Shown one piece after another: positions 19,661 through 29,450 of a stretch of DNA of 64,000 nt. This DNA is from Myxococcales bacterium (lineage in GTDB: Bacteria > Myxococcota_A > Polyangia > Haliangiales > Haliangiaceae). Where the stretch lies: NCBI GenBank assembly GCA_016794525.1, contig JAEUJY010000105.1, positions 1 to 64,000 on the forward strand, read 5' to 3'. The position numbers and the translations under genes were made by a program. The notes under the pieces are model-generated. The model worked only from the letters and a program-made list of their open reading frames with translations. It was not told where the DNA came from and searched no databases. The first letter of the stretch is position 1, and each line of letters begins with the position of its first letter.

Positions 19661-21166
19661 CTACAGCTTGATCAGCCGCGGCGTGCCGCGGCGGACCTCG
19701 ACCTCGGCGGCCACCGCCAGGTCGGTGGGCTCGGGCACGATGAGGTGGGCGTCGTCGAGGTGGTGGAACGTGCCGTGGACGCGGGCGCGGTCGACGTCGA
19801 GCACGAGGAAGCCGCGCCGCGACACCTCGACCCACTTGAGGTGGCGGTTCTCGGCCAGCCGCTCGGCGATCGTCGGCGCGAACGACTCGGGTAGGCCCGG
19901 CGACGCGATCGCCGGCGTCACCAGCTCGACCGCCAGCGCGCCGCGGCCGGTCGCGGGATCGTAGGCGGCGGCGTCGGTCGGGTCGCGGGTCAGGTCCATC
20001 GCCCACGACGAGTGGATGTCGCCGGTGAGCACGACGACGTCGGGGATCGCGTGCTGCTCGATCAGGTCGAAGAACCGGGCGCGGGCGGCGGGGTAGCCGT
20101 CCCAGGCGTCGGGGTTCACGAACTGCGGCAGCTGGCCCATCATCACCTGCTGCCCGATCAGCCGCCAGGTCGCGGTCGACGCCGGCAGCTCGGTCGCGAG
20201 CCACGCCTCCTGCGCGGCGCCGAGCAGCGTGCGCGCCGGATCCTCGAGCGGCGGGCCGCCGACGTCGCTCTGCACGTCGCGGCCGAGCAGCCGGGTGTCG
20301 AGCATGAACAGCTCGACCAGATCGCCGAACGCCAGCTTGCGGTAGACGTGGCCGTCGGCGCTGTCGCGGATCGGCATCCACTCGCGGTAGGCCTGCAGCG
20401 CCGCCGCCTTGCGATCGGCGAACGCGCCCTCGGTCTCGGGCTGGTGGTTGACGGCGCCGCCCTGCCAGCTGTTGTCGGCGACCTCGTGGTCGTCCCAGAC
20501 GACGATGAACGCGTGGGCGGCGTGGACCGCCTGGAGGTCGGCGTCGCGGCGGTACTGCGCGTAGCGGGTGCGGTAGTCGGCCAGCGTCACGATCTCGTGG
20601 GCCGGCTCGTAGGCGCGGGTCTCGCCGTACTCGCCGCTACCGTACTCGTAGATGTAGTCGCCGAGGTGGACCACCGCGTCGAGCTCCTGCGCCGCGAGCG
20701 CGCGGTAGGCGTGGAAGTAGCCGTGGGCCAGGCTGGCGCACGAGCACACGCCGAGCCGCAGCCGCTCGAGCGCGCCATCGGGGGGCAGCCGCGCGGCGCC
20801 GGTCGCCGAGGTCTCGCCGAGCGCGGTGAAGCGGTAGCCGTAGCGCGCGCCGGGCGTCAGCCCGGTGACGTCGACCTTCACCGTGTAGTCGCGCGCGGCG
20901 TCGGTGCTGACCGTGCCGGTCGCCGCGATCGTCGCGAAGTCGTCGGTCGACAGCTCCCACACCACGTCGACCGCCGCGCCGGCCGGCGCCGTCGACACCC
21001 GGGTCCAGATGATCAGCGCGGTCGGCGTCGGGTCGCCGCTGGCGACGCCGTGGACGAACACCGTCGCCGGCGCGTCGTCGTCGGCGCAGCCCGTGGTCAG
21101 CGGCAGCGAGGCGACGAACGGGACCAGCGTCGCACCCTTGAGGAACCATCGGCGAGACAGCGTCAT
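19661..21166 (-). CDS. phoD: PhoD-type alkaline phosphatase/phosphodiesterase
   Basis: PhoD enzymes are secreted, metal-dependent phosphatases and phosphodiesterases that release phosphate. The 501-residue protein opens with a Tat signal (SRRWFLKG) and a lipobox-like TTGC, so it is exported folded and perhaps lipidated. Family features follow in order: an N-terminal Fn3-like domain (VFVHGVASGDPTPTALIIWTRV), then metal ligands in CSCASLAHGYF, HLGDYIYEY, WDDHEVADNSW and LTGDIHSSW. The ATG at 21166 is chosen because it sits directly before the Tat motif. The stop is 3 bp from that of the convergent zinc-ribbon gene. Induction by phosphate limitation is likely from the family, but no Pho box was identified. 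Confidence 0.9.
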   Translation of the reverse strand: MTLSRRWFLKGATLVPFVASLPLTTGCADDDAPATVFVHGVASGDPTPTALIIWTRVSTAPAGAAVDVVWELSTDDFATIAATGTVSTDAARDYTVKVDVTGLTPGARYGYRFTALGETSATGAARLPPDGALERLRLGVCSCASLAHGYFHAYRALAAQELDAVVHLGDYIYEYGSGEYGETRAYEPAHEIVTLADYRTRYAQYRRDADLQAVHAAHAFIVVWDDHEVADNSWQGGAVNHQPETEGAFADRKAAALQAYREWMPIRDSADGHVYRKLAFGDLVELFMLDTRLLGRDVQSDVGGPPLEDPARTLLGAAQEAWLATELPASTATWRLIGQQVMMGQLPQFVNPDAWDGYPAARARFFDLIEQHAIPDVVVLTGDIHSSWAMDLTRDPTDAAAYDPATGRGALAVELVTPAIASPGLPESFAPTIAERLAENRHLKWVEVSRRGFLVLDVDRARVHGTFHHLDDAHLIVPEPTDLAVAAEVEVRRGTPRLIKL

Positions 21167-21236
21167 GGCGCGGACCCTACCCGCCGATCCGCACATCCGC
21201 GTCGCAACGCCGTCACACGGCCGCCGCACGCTCTTC

Positions 21237-21284
21237 GGAGGGTTTGTCGACAAACCCTCCCCCACGGGGTCATGCCCCCGTGGG
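21237..21284 (-). terminator. Double hairpin after the SPFH gene
   Basis: GGAGGGTTTGTC and GACAAACCCTCC form a perfect 24-bp palindrome (21237-21260). It adjoins CCCACGGGG (21261-21269) paired with CCCCGTGGG (21276-21284). It lies downstream of the SPFH stop and may end its transcript. The layout resembles 18750-18792. Confidence 0.6.
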
Positions 21285-21360
21285 TCCCCCTCCCGATACG
21301 CGAGAGCCCACAGCGCGGATCGGTAGTTGGATCAAGGGCGCGGCGGCGCGGCGGTTCAGC

Positions 21361-23229
21361 TCAGGCCTTGGGCAGCTGGCCGCTGGCCAGCATCCGCGCG
21401 ATCAGCACGTCGGCCAGGCCGGTGGTGCCGCCGCCGCCGCCGACCGCGACGTCGGGCACCAGCTTGACCCCGGCGTTGGCCAGCACCGTCGCGATCTCGA
21501 CCGACGCGAACGCGTCGCCGAGCGCGGTGCGACCGACCGTGAACGCGTCGGCGCGGGCCTCGCCGATCGCGCGCTGGGTGGTGGCCTCGGCCTCGCCGCG
21601 CGCGGCCAGCGCGGACGCCTGGGCCCGGCCGTTCATCTCGGTGGCCGCGGCGTCGGCCGCCGCGCGCAGCCGCATCGACGCGGCGTCGGCCTCGGCCCGG
21701 GCGATCGCGGCCGCGGCCTCGCCGCGCGCCGCCTCGACCGCCGCGGCGGCGTTGGTCTGGGCGATCCGCACCAGCTGCTCGGAGCGCACGACCTCGGCCT
21801 GCATGCTGGCCACCGCGCTCTCGCGGGCCAGCGTCTGCCGCTTCATCTCGGCGTCGCGCTGCGCGTCGTAGGTCACCTGCAGCTCGTCGGCGATCTTGCG
21901 ATCGGTCTGGGTCTTCATGAGGTCCGCCGGGGCCTGGATGTCGCCGATCAGCGCGTCGATGCACTCGACGTCGTACTCGCCGAGCGCCGCGCTGATGTGG
22001 GTGTACGCCTCGTGCTGGCGCTCGGTGCGCGCCGACAGGAACTCGAGCACGCTGACCTGCTGCGCCGAGTTGCGGAAGTAGTTGCCGACGACCGGCTGCA
22101 GGACGTGGTCGACGAGGTTCTGCATCGAGCCGACCCGCGAGATCACCCGCGGCGCGTCCTTCATGCCGATGTGGATGATCGCCGACACGTCGAGCGAGAA
22201 CGAGAAGCCGTCCTTGCTGCGCACGGTGATCGGCGCCAGCCGGTCGTCGTAGCGGTGGGCCTCGGTGCGGCCGGCCCAGTTGAGGACGATGTTGGTGGTC
22301 GGCACCAGCTCGACCTTCATGACCTGCGGGTTGAGCGGGTGCTTGCCGGGCAGGAGCGGCTCGATCCATACGCCCTTGCGGCCGCGCTCGACCAGGTCGC
22401 CGTGGGTGAAGTCGGCGCCGGTGACGTCGAGGTGCTCGTCGCCGACGTACGACACGACGACGCCGACGTAGCCGATCGGGATCTCGGTGAGCTCGTGCAG
22501 CTCGACCCGCGCGAACCACGGGTTGACGTTCCACGCGCCCGACAGCAGCACCTGCTCCTGCAGGCCGCGGCAGCCGCCGGCGTCGATGAACGCCTGCGCG
22601 CGCTGGAAGCCGTCGTGGCCGGCGACCGGCGGGCCGGCCAGGTCGCCGGGCGTGATCGGGCGGCCGTCGAGGACGGTGACGATGCCGACGGCGTCGGACG
22701 GGACCTGCAGCACCTGCAGGTCGCGCGCGCCGAGGCCGTGCTGGCTGGCGTTGGCCGCGGTGATGATCTTGAACGCCGCCGGGTTGATGCGGTAGGTGCC
22801 GGCGGTGAGGATCGCGAGCTGGCGGCCGCGCTCGCCGCCGCCCTCGAGGAACGCGCGCGCGTCCTGGAAGCGGTCGCACGGCACGTCGCGGCCGAGGACG
22901 TGCTCGGACGGCACCGGGCGGCCGTCGTTGGCGACGACGCAGGCGATCTGGCCCGGCGGCACCGTCACCAGCGGCACCCGCTCGACCTTGTACTTCCACC
23001 GCCACAGCGGGAAGTGCCAGCCCGGCGGCAGCAGATCGGCCTGGTAGCCGGCCTCGCCGCCGGTGGCGATCAGCCGGCCCGGGGGCAGCGGGTGGCCCAG
23101 GCGCTTGATGACCAGGCCGGCCTCGTGCTCGCCGATGACGCGGACGCCGAGCGCGGCCAGCGTCAGCGCGAGCGCCGCGGCGGCCAGCAGCACGAACGTG
23201 AACGGTTGATGAGCGATGAACGCGAACAT
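21361..23229 (-). CDS. SPFH/flotillin-like membrane protein
   Basis: SPFH (band 7) proteins assemble into large membrane rings that organise microdomains. The 622-residue protein starts at ATG 23229 behind a near-perfect site (AAGGAGG, 5 bases upstream). It has an N-terminal membrane helix (residues 10-30), an SPFH region with GEHEAGLVIKRLG and LPPGWHFPLWRWKYKVERVP, a second band-7 segment with TVRSKDGFSFSLDVSAIIHIG, and a long Ala/Glu/Arg coiled coil (about 430-560), where flotillins carry repeated Ala-Glu. The C-terminal Gly-rich stretch precedes VLIARMLASGQLPKA. It is about 100 residues longer than typical flotillins because the SPFH part contains an insertion. It is divergent from the sigma-54 activator. 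Confidence 0.85.
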   Translation of the reverse strand: MFAFIAHQPFTFVLLAAAALALTLAALGVRVIGEHEAGLVIKRLGHPLPPGRLIATGGEAGYQADLLPPGWHFPLWRWKYKVERVPLVTVPPGQIACVVANDGRPVPSEHVLGRDVPCDRFQDARAFLEGGGERGRQLAILTAGTYRINPAAFKIITAANASQHGLGARDLQVLQVPSDAVGIVTVLDGRPITPGDLAGPPVAGHDGFQRAQAFIDAGGCRGLQEQVLLSGAWNVNPWFARVELHELTEIPIGYVGVVVSYVGDEHLDVTGADFTHGDLVERGRKGVWIEPLLPGKHPLNPQVMKVELVPTTNIVLNWAGRTEAHRYDDRLAPITVRSKDGFSFSLDVSAIIHIGMKDAPRVISRVGSMQNLVDHVLQPVVGNYFRNSAQQVSVLEFLSARTERQHEAYTHISAALGEYDVECIDALIGDIQAPADLMKTQTDRKIADELQVTYDAQRDAEMKRQTLARESAVASMQAEVVRSEQLVRIAQTNAAAAVEAARGEAAAAIARAEADAASMRLRAAADAAATEMNGRAQASALAARGEAEATTQRAIGEARADAFTVGRTALGDAFASVEIATVLANAGVKLVPDVAVGGGGGTTGLADVLIARMLASGQLPKA

Positions 23230-23329
23230 GACGACCTCCTTCGGTCGCCGTGGAGAGAGAGCACGGCCCGTGCCGCCGAGGGCCGCGCGCAAGCCCGCGG
23301 AACCTGGGCGCGCGGCGCATTGCATGCAG

Positions 23330-23356
23330 AAATCGAATGCTGGTACCGTAAATCGA

Positions 23357-23359
<3 letters not shown>
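23330..23359 (+). promoter_or_regulatory. Direct repeat AAATCGAATG at the activator start
   Basis: AAATCGAATG occurs at 23330-23339 and again at 23350-23359, 20 bp apart, or two helical turns. The second copy contains the ATG of the sigma-54 activator. It lies in the 127-bp space between two divergent genes and could be an operator for autoregulation. The 20-bp spacing is out of frame, so it is not a duplicated start. Confidence 0.5.
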
Positions 23360-24697
<1,338 letters not shown>

Positions 24698-24718
24698 CCG
24701 CGCCGCGCGGGCGGGCGA

Positions 24719-25387
24719 CTACGCGGTCGCGAACTCGACCGGCGCCAGGTCGGCGATCGCCGACAGCTCGGTGAGCTTCTCGACGCAGCGGCGCAGGTGG
24801 GTGCGGATCTTGTGGTTCTTCGAGTAGACCGTCTTGAGGCTGATCTGCATCTCGGCGGCGACCTCCTCGGCCTCCATGCCGCGCGCGTAGAACAGATCGA
24901 GGAACTGGCGGTCCTTGGCGCTGAACTCGTCGAGGATCGTGTTCAGGTGGCTCCACCGCTCCTTGTCGAGCAGCATGTCGAGCGGGGTGCGGTCGTACGG
25001 CGCGTGCGGGTCGTACGACGCGTCGAGGCGGTCGCCGGCCGGGCGGCGGAAGCTGCCGCGCAGGAAGTCGTAGGCGGTGTTGACGGCGATGATGCCGATC
25101 CACGAGCCGAGCTTGGTGCCGCGGGTCGGGTCGTACATGCGGAGCTTGTGCATGTCGTCGCGCAGGAGGCCCATCAGGACCTCGGCGAACACCTCGTCCG
25201 CGTCGGCGTTCGACGCGTACGGCGCGCACTTGTTGGTGACCTTGGTGATGCACCGATAGATCAGCCCGCGGTAGCGGCGGACCAGCTCGTTCCAGCCCCG
25301 CTGCTCGTTCCGCAAGACCGATGCGAGCAGCTCGCGTTCCGTCCAGTCAGAGGCGATCGGGCTCTGGCGAATGGCGAGGATGGGCAT
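24719..25387 (-). CDS. ECF-type RNA polymerase sigma factor
   Basis: The 222-residue protein has region 2 (YRGLIYRCITKVTNK to LGSWIGIIAVNTAYDFLRG) and region 4 (DEFSAKDRQFLDLFYARGMEAEEVAAEMQ, then SLKTVYSKNHKIRTHLRR, the DNA-recognition helix). This is the two-region layout of ECF sigma factors. I chose ATG 25387. ATG 25441 and TTG 25447 would add a hydrophobic N-terminus (GCGIGLALMGG) that is unusual for a sigma factor, and neither start has a strong ribosome binding site. No anti-sigma gene is adjacent, and the gene stop lies 21 bp from the convergent activator's stop. Upstream, GCCAGGGA occurs twice 15 bp apart at 25497 and 25512. Confidence 0.85.
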   Translation of the reverse strand: MPILAIRQSPIASDWTERELLASVLRNEQRGWNELVRRYRGLIYRCITKVTNKCAPYASNADADEVFAEVLMGLLRDDMHKLRMYDPTRGTKLGSWIGIIAVNTAYDFLRGSFRRPAGDRLDASYDPHAPYDRTPLDMLLDKERWSHLNTILDEFSAKDRQFLDLFYARGMEAEEVAAEMQISLKTVYSKNHKIRTHLRRCVEKLTELSAIADLAPVEFATA

Positions 25388-25787
25388 CGTGCCGCCCATC
25401 AGAGCAAGCCCGATGCCACACCCAACCCACTGAAACTTCATAGCCAAATCCGGACCCAGCGGCTCCCGCCACCATCGGTAGGCTTATTTCACCAGCGCCA
25501 GGGAAGCTTTTGCCAGGGAGTACCGTACAAGGTTCCAGAGGGAAAGCGGGGACAGGATCCGGGGGGCCACCCCGTTGATTTCACTCGCGATTTCAGCCGC
25601 ACCGCGTCGCCCAAAGGGACACTTCCCCAGGCCGCAACCCGCTGAAATGGCTAACCATTTTGACGCTGGTGGGATCCACCACCGCCGCTACGCTGGCAGC
25701 GGGTCGACCACCGGACCGCGCGCGCGTATCGGCGAGTCACCACGGCGGCGATCCGGAGCCGCCATCCCCGTGACGTACGATGCGGCG
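25388..25787. other. Intergenic region between divergent genes
   Basis: No gene is seen in these 400 bp. The base composition is less GC-rich than in the flanking genes. It holds the direct repeat GCCAGGGA at 25497-25504 and 25512-25519, a GTAC-C-GTAC motif right after it, and the near-palindrome GGTGGGATCCACC. It probably carries the promoters of both flanking genes; no clear -35/-10 pair stands out. Confidence 0.5.
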
Positions 25788-27440
25788 ATGATGCGGATGA
25801 GCGCCTTGGTGGTCGCGCTGCTGGTCGGCTGCGGCAGCGATCCGGGTCCGATCATCGACGCGCGCCCCGGCGACGCGGCGGCGATCGACGGCCAGATCTC
25901 CGACGACGCCGGTGCCGTCGACGCGTCCGACGTCGACGCCGCGGCGCCCGACGCCGGTGCCATCGACGCGTCCGCCATCGACGCCGGGGCCGCCGACGCG
26001 GCCGAGCCCGACGCTGCGGCCATCGACGCCACGCCGCTCGACGCGCCCGCGCTCGACGCGCCCCCGCTCGACGCCGGCGTCGACGCCTTCGTCTGCACCG
26101 CCGACGGCGTCGCGTGCGCGGGCGGCACCGGCGTCTGCTGCGGCGGCGCCTGCGTCACCGGCGCGTGCTGCACCGCCGCCGACTGCGGCCCCGATCCCGC
26201 CGGCTTCGTCTGCACCAGCGGGCACGCCTGCGTCGACGTCGCCGGCACGCTCGACGGCCTGCTGTGGCTGTTGCCGTGCGCGCCCGGCGCCAGCGGCACG
26301 TCGTGCGCGACCACGCCGACCACCAGCGCCAGCGCCACGATGGGCGGCACGCCGGGCGTCACCTACGACGTCACCGTGCGGCTGCGCGGCGTCATCGAGC
26401 AGAAGACCTACCCCGCCGGCTGCGTCAGCGGCGCGTGGTCGAGCGGCGGCACGATCAACGGCGACCCGTACAACGTCTACCGCATCACCGTCTCGTCGCC
26501 GCCGCAGACGTACTACGTCAACGCCGGCACCTCGTACATCACCAACACGTTCGCGCTCGACTACCAGCAGACCTTCCGCGTCGACGCCGGCGCCACCGTG
26601 ACGCTGTTCGCCGACGCCGTCGACGGCGCCGAGATCCGCAACCTCGACGCCACCGGCACGCCGATCTCGATCCCCGGCACCGCGGTCGCGCAGCCCTACG
26701 ACGGCCAGTTCGTCCAGCTCGACGTGGTCGCGGTGACGCCCGACCCGATCGCCAGCGGCGCCACGATCGGCGGCGGCACGCCCAGCTTCGCGCTGCGCTA
26801 CGACGGCGCGCAGGTCACGACCATCGCCAACGCGCCCGACCTCGGCCCGCCCGACGTCACGATGCAGGCGTGGGTGCAGGTCGGCGCGCTGGCCGGCGGC
26901 TTCAACACCGTCTTCGGCCGCACCTACGGCGGCGGCTACCTCGACAGCTACACGATCTGGTCGATGGGCGGCCAGATCCGCACCGGCGTCGCCGCGGCCA
27001 ACGGCTTCCAGCAGACCGCGGTGGCGTGGACGCCGGGGGCCGCGTGGCATCACCTCGCCACCACCTACGACAGCGCCGCCGGCGCCGTGACGATGTACGT
27101 CGACGGCCAGCCGGTCGCGTGCTTCCCGGCCACCGCGCCGCTCGGCTACGACCTGCACGATCTGCTGATCGGCGCCGACATCGAGAACGGCGCGATCGAC
27201 GGCTTCTGGGCCGGCCCGATCGACGAGGTCCGGGTGTTCTCGACGGTGCGCACGCCGGCGCAGATCTGGGCCGACATGCACACCCACCAGCTCGGCCCGA
27301 CGCCGGGGCTGGTCGGCGAGTGGACCTTCGACGAGGGCAGCGGCCAGACCTCGGCCGACAGCAGCGGCCGCGGCCACACCGCGACGCTCGGCACCAGCGC
27401 CGGCGACACCACCCGCGACCCGGCGTGGGTCGCGCGCTGA
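25788..27440 (+). CDS. Lipoprotein with Asp-Ala linker and LamG-like domain
   Basis: The 550-residue protein begins with a lipoprotein signal (MMRMSALVVALLVGC). After the Cys comes a linker of about 75 residues made mostly of Asp, Ala, Ile and Pro (DAAAIDGQISDDAGAVDAS and similar), a pattern common in myxobacterial lipoproteins. A Cys-rich segment follows (VACAGGTGVCCGG, GACCTAADCGP), then an unrecognised beta domain (about 150-320), and a C-terminal LamG/concanavalin-like domain with MQAWVQVGALAGG, WHHLATTYDS, VTMYVDGQPV and IDEVRVFSTVRTPAQI. It is likely on the cell surface and may bind glycans. ATG codons at 25788, 25791 and 25797 are equally possible starts. Confidence 0.8.
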   Translation: MMRMSALVVALLVGCGSDPGPIIDARPGDAAAIDGQISDDAGAVDASDVDAAAPDAGAIDASAIDAGAADAAEPDAAAIDATPLDAPALDAPPLDAGVDAFVCTADGVACAGGTGVCCGGACVTGACCTAADCGPDPAGFVCTSGHACVDVAGTLDGLLWLLPCAPGASGTSCATTPTTSASATMGGTPGVTYDVTVRLRGVIEQKTYPAGCVSGAWSSGGTINGDPYNVYRITVSSPPQTYYVNAGTSYITNTFALDYQQTFRVDAGATVTLFADAVDGAEIRNLDATGTPISIPGTAVAQPYDGQFVQLDVVAVTPDPIASGATIGGGTPSFALRYDGAQVTTIANAPDLGPPDVTMQAWVQVGALAGGFNTVFGRTYGGGYLDSYTIWSMGGQIRTGVAAANGFQQTAVAWTPGAAWHHLATTYDSAAGAVTMYVDGQPVACFPATAPLGYDLHDLLIGADIENGAIDGFWAGPIDEVRVFSTVRTPAQIWADMHTHQLGPTPGLVGEWTFDEGSGQTSADSSGRGHTATLGTSAGDTTRDPAWVAR

Positions 27441-27475
27441 CGCACCCACGCGCGCCTGCGATCCAGCGACGCCGC

Positions 27476-27499
27476 TGCGACGGACGAGCGACCGTCGCA
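27476..27499 (+). terminator. Hairpin after the LamG lipoprotein gene
   Basis: TGCGACGG (27476-27483) pairs perfectly with CCGTCGCA (27492-27499) around an 8-base loop. No T run follows, so its role as a terminator is tentative. Confidence 0.4.
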
Positions 27500-27588
27500 C
27501 GAGCGCGCGCCGCGTGATCGCGCGCGTGCATCGGCGCGGGCTTGGCCGCTGCGACGACGTGGCACGGCGATCGCAATGCTCGCGCCGC

Positions 27589-27930
27589 ATGCACACCACC
27601 ACCAAGCTCGCCGTCCTCGCCATCGCGCTCGCCGCCGCCGCCGGCTGCGCCGGGACCTCGTCGCGCACCGCCGCCCAGCCGGCGCCGCGCGCCGCCGATC
27701 GCTTCGCCCACCGCGTCGCCTCCGAGCTCGGCGGCCACGCCCGCGCCGACCTGCGGGTGTGCGTCGGCGGCGACGGCGCGGTCACCGACGCGTCGGTGGT
27801 CCGCACCAGCGGCATCGCCGGCCTCGACCAGGCGCTGCTCGCCGACGCGCGCACGCTGCGCTTCCAGCCGCGCCCGGCCCGCGCCGCCGACGCCTGCCGC
27901 CGGGTCGGCATCGTCTACCGCCCGCGCTGA
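27589..27930 (+). CDS. Small lipoprotein with TonB-C-like domain
   Basis: The 113-residue protein has a lipoprotein signal (KLAVLAIALAAAAGC). The mature part has VRTSGIAGLDQALLADARTLRFQPRP, which resembles the C-terminal domain of TonB/TolA proteins (VVRSSG-hydrophobic-LD-A--A---W-F-P). A TonB partner role is not implied; such modules occur in many small envelope proteins of myxobacteria. The Cys pair (VCVGGDG and DACRR) could form a disulfide. ATG 27589 is the start that gives the signal peptide. Confidence 0.65.
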   Translation: MHTTTKLAVLAIALAAAAGCAGTSSRTAAQPAPRAADRFAHRVASELGGHARADLRVCVGGDGAVTDASVVRTSGIAGLDQALLADARTLRFQPRPARAADACRRVGIVYRPR

Positions 27931-28021
27931 CGCGTGCCCGGCCACCGCGCGCCGGCGAAAGTTCGACGAGACGTCACGATCCCGCCCCAAGGGTGTCGCG
28001 GGCGGGTGCGATCGTGGCGCC

Positions 28022-28489
28022 ATGACGATCGCCAACGCGGTGTCGCGTGCGCCTCGCCCGGCGGTCCGGCTCGGCGTCCTGGTCGGCGAACGCGCCGGCG
28101 CGCCCAGCCCGCTGGCGGGTGCGCGGCTGTCGTGGTTCGCGGCCAACGTGCTCGCGCTCGGCGGCGTCGTGATCGACGGCGAGGCGCCGGCGGCCGACGT
28201 CGACGCCATCATCCTGCCGCGGGCCGAGCGCCTGGCGGCGCTGGCGGTGATGGCGCTGGCCCCGATCGTCGCCGTCGGGCCCTCGTTCGCGGGGGTGGCG
28301 GGCCTGGCGCGCGTCCCGCGCTGGCACGCCCGCGCGCTCGCGCGCCCGCCGGTCGCGCTGCTGTCGATCGACGACCTCGAGGAGCGGTGGCGGTTCCGTC
28401 AGCGCGTGCTGGCCCACGTCACGGCGGTCCGCGGCCCGGCGGCCGGGCGCGTCACCCAGCTCCGGGTCCGCTGGCGCGCGGTGGCCTGA
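28022..28489 (+). CDS. Hypothetical protein
   Basis: I do not recognise this 155-residue protein. It starts at ATG 28022 and contains a possible Rossmann-like or periplasmic-binding-like pattern (VRLGVLVGERAGAP, DVDAIILPRAERLAALAVMALAPIVAVGPS). It ends with a basic segment (RFRQRVLAHVTAVRG, RVTQLRVRWRAVA). Its stop is 6 bp before the convergent rlmH stop. No signal peptide or membrane helix is evident. Codon use is like the neighbours, so it is probably real. Confidence 0.55.
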   Translation: MTIANAVSRAPRPAVRLGVLVGERAGAPSPLAGARLSWFAANVLALGGVVIDGEAPAADVDAIILPRAERLAALAVMALAPIVAVGPSFAGVAGLARVPRWHARALARPPVALLSIDDLEERWRFRQRVLAHVTAVRGPAAGRVTQLRVRWRAVA

Positions 28490-28495
28490 ACCGCG

Positions 28496-28927
28496 CTACT
28501 CGCGGTGGTACGGCTCGCCGCGGACGATCCGGAAGCCGCGGTAGAGCTGCTCGAGCACCAGCACCCGCACCAGCCGGTGGGCGATCGTCATCTTGCCGAA
28601 CGCGAGCAGGCGCGTCGCGCGCGCGCGCACCGCGTCGCCGAGGCCGTCGGCGCCGCCGATCGCGAACACCAGCGGCGCGCCGCCGCCGTGGCTCTGCTCG
28701 CGGGCCAAGACCGCGGTCGCGAACTCGGTCGACGACAGCGCGTCGCCGCGCTCGTCGAACGCGTACAGGTGCGCGCTCGCCGGCACCGCGGCCAGCAGCT
28801 CGGCGACGGTCTTGTGCTCGGTGACCGCCAGCGTGCAGTAGGCCTTGAGCCGCTTCCGGTACTCGTCCTCGGCGGCCCGCAGGTAGTCCTCCTTGAGCCG
28901 CCCGACCGTCGCCAGCGTGATCTTCAC
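28496..28927 (-). CDS. rlmH: 23S rRNA pseudouridine-1915 N3-methyltransferase
   Basis: RlmH methylates pseudouridine 1915 in helix 69 of 23S rRNA. The 143-residue protein (SPOUT fold) shows the start KITLATVGRLKEDYLRAAEDEY, the AdoMet-binding knot LVFAIGGADGLGDAVRARA, and the end KMTIAHRLVRVLVLEQLYRGFRIVRGEPYH. The GTG start (28925-28927) overlaps the rsfS stop as GTGA, the usual rsfS-rlmH pairing, so the two are translationally coupled. Confidence 0.95.
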   Translation of the reverse strand: MKITLATVGRLKEDYLRAAEDEYRKRLKAYCTLAVTEHKTVAELLAAVPASAHLYAFDERGDALSSTEFATAVLAREQSHGGGAPLVFAIGGADGLGDAVRARATRLLAFGKMTIAHRLVRVLVLEQLYRGFRIVRGEPYHRE

Positions 28928-29406
28928 GCGTAGTCGTCGGCCGCGACCCGGGCCTCGGCCGGCACCTCGATCGGCACCCGCGGCGCGTCGATCCACAGGC
29001 CCTCGAGGTCGTAGTGCTCGCGGGACGGGTGGTGGAAGACGTGGACGATCAGGTCGCCGAAGTCGAGCAGCGCCCACTGCCCCGAGCGCTTGCCCTCGGT
29101 CGACAGCGGCCGGATGCCGGCCTCCTTCATCCCGACCGAGATGCCCTCGCAGATCGCGTCGACCTGGCGATCGGAGCGGCCGCTGACCACCAGCTGGTAG
29201 CTGGCGTACGTGCACAGGCCGCGCACGTCGAGCAGCACCGGCTCGAGCGCCTTCTTGTCGAGCGCCAGCGCGAGCGCGCGCAGCGCGTCGTCGAGGCCGG
29301 CGTCGTCGGTGCGCGGGGTGGTCGGGGTGGCGTCGTCGTCGCCCTGGGCCCGCGCCGGGCGCGGGTCGGTGTCGGGGCGGCTCTTGGCCTTGGGGCGGTC
29401 ACTCAT
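28924..29406 (-). CDS. rsfS: Ribosomal silencing factor
   Basis: RsfS binds ribosomal protein L14 and blocks joining of ribosomal subunits when nutrients run low. The 160-residue protein carries the family core (LDDALRALALALDKKALEPVLLDV, TYASYQLVVSGRSDRQVDAICEGI, SGQWALLDFGDLIVHVFHHPSREHYDLEGLW). It has an N-terminal extension of about 35 residues that is polar and Pro-rich. The ATG at 29406 starts it. It overlaps rlmH by four bases and lies 45 bp after proA on the same strand. Confidence 0.93.
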   Translation of the reverse strand: MSDRPKAKSRPDTDPRPARAQGDDDATPTTPRTDDAGLDDALRALALALDKKALEPVLLDVRGLCTYASYQLVVSGRSDRQVDAICEGISVGMKEAGIRPLSTEGKRSGQWALLDFGDLIVHVFHHPSREHYDLEGLWIDAPRVPIEVPAEARVAADDYA

Positions 29407-29450
29407 GGGACGTGGGCATCAGTTGAGGTCTCCGGGGTGGTTACGCCGCG

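Noticed and set aside
23313-23326. Sigma-54 promoter with GG-N10-GC spacing
   Set aside because: Only the GG and GC spacing match; the flanking bases are poor and such spacing is common in GC-rich DNA, so it is mentioned but not listed as a feature.
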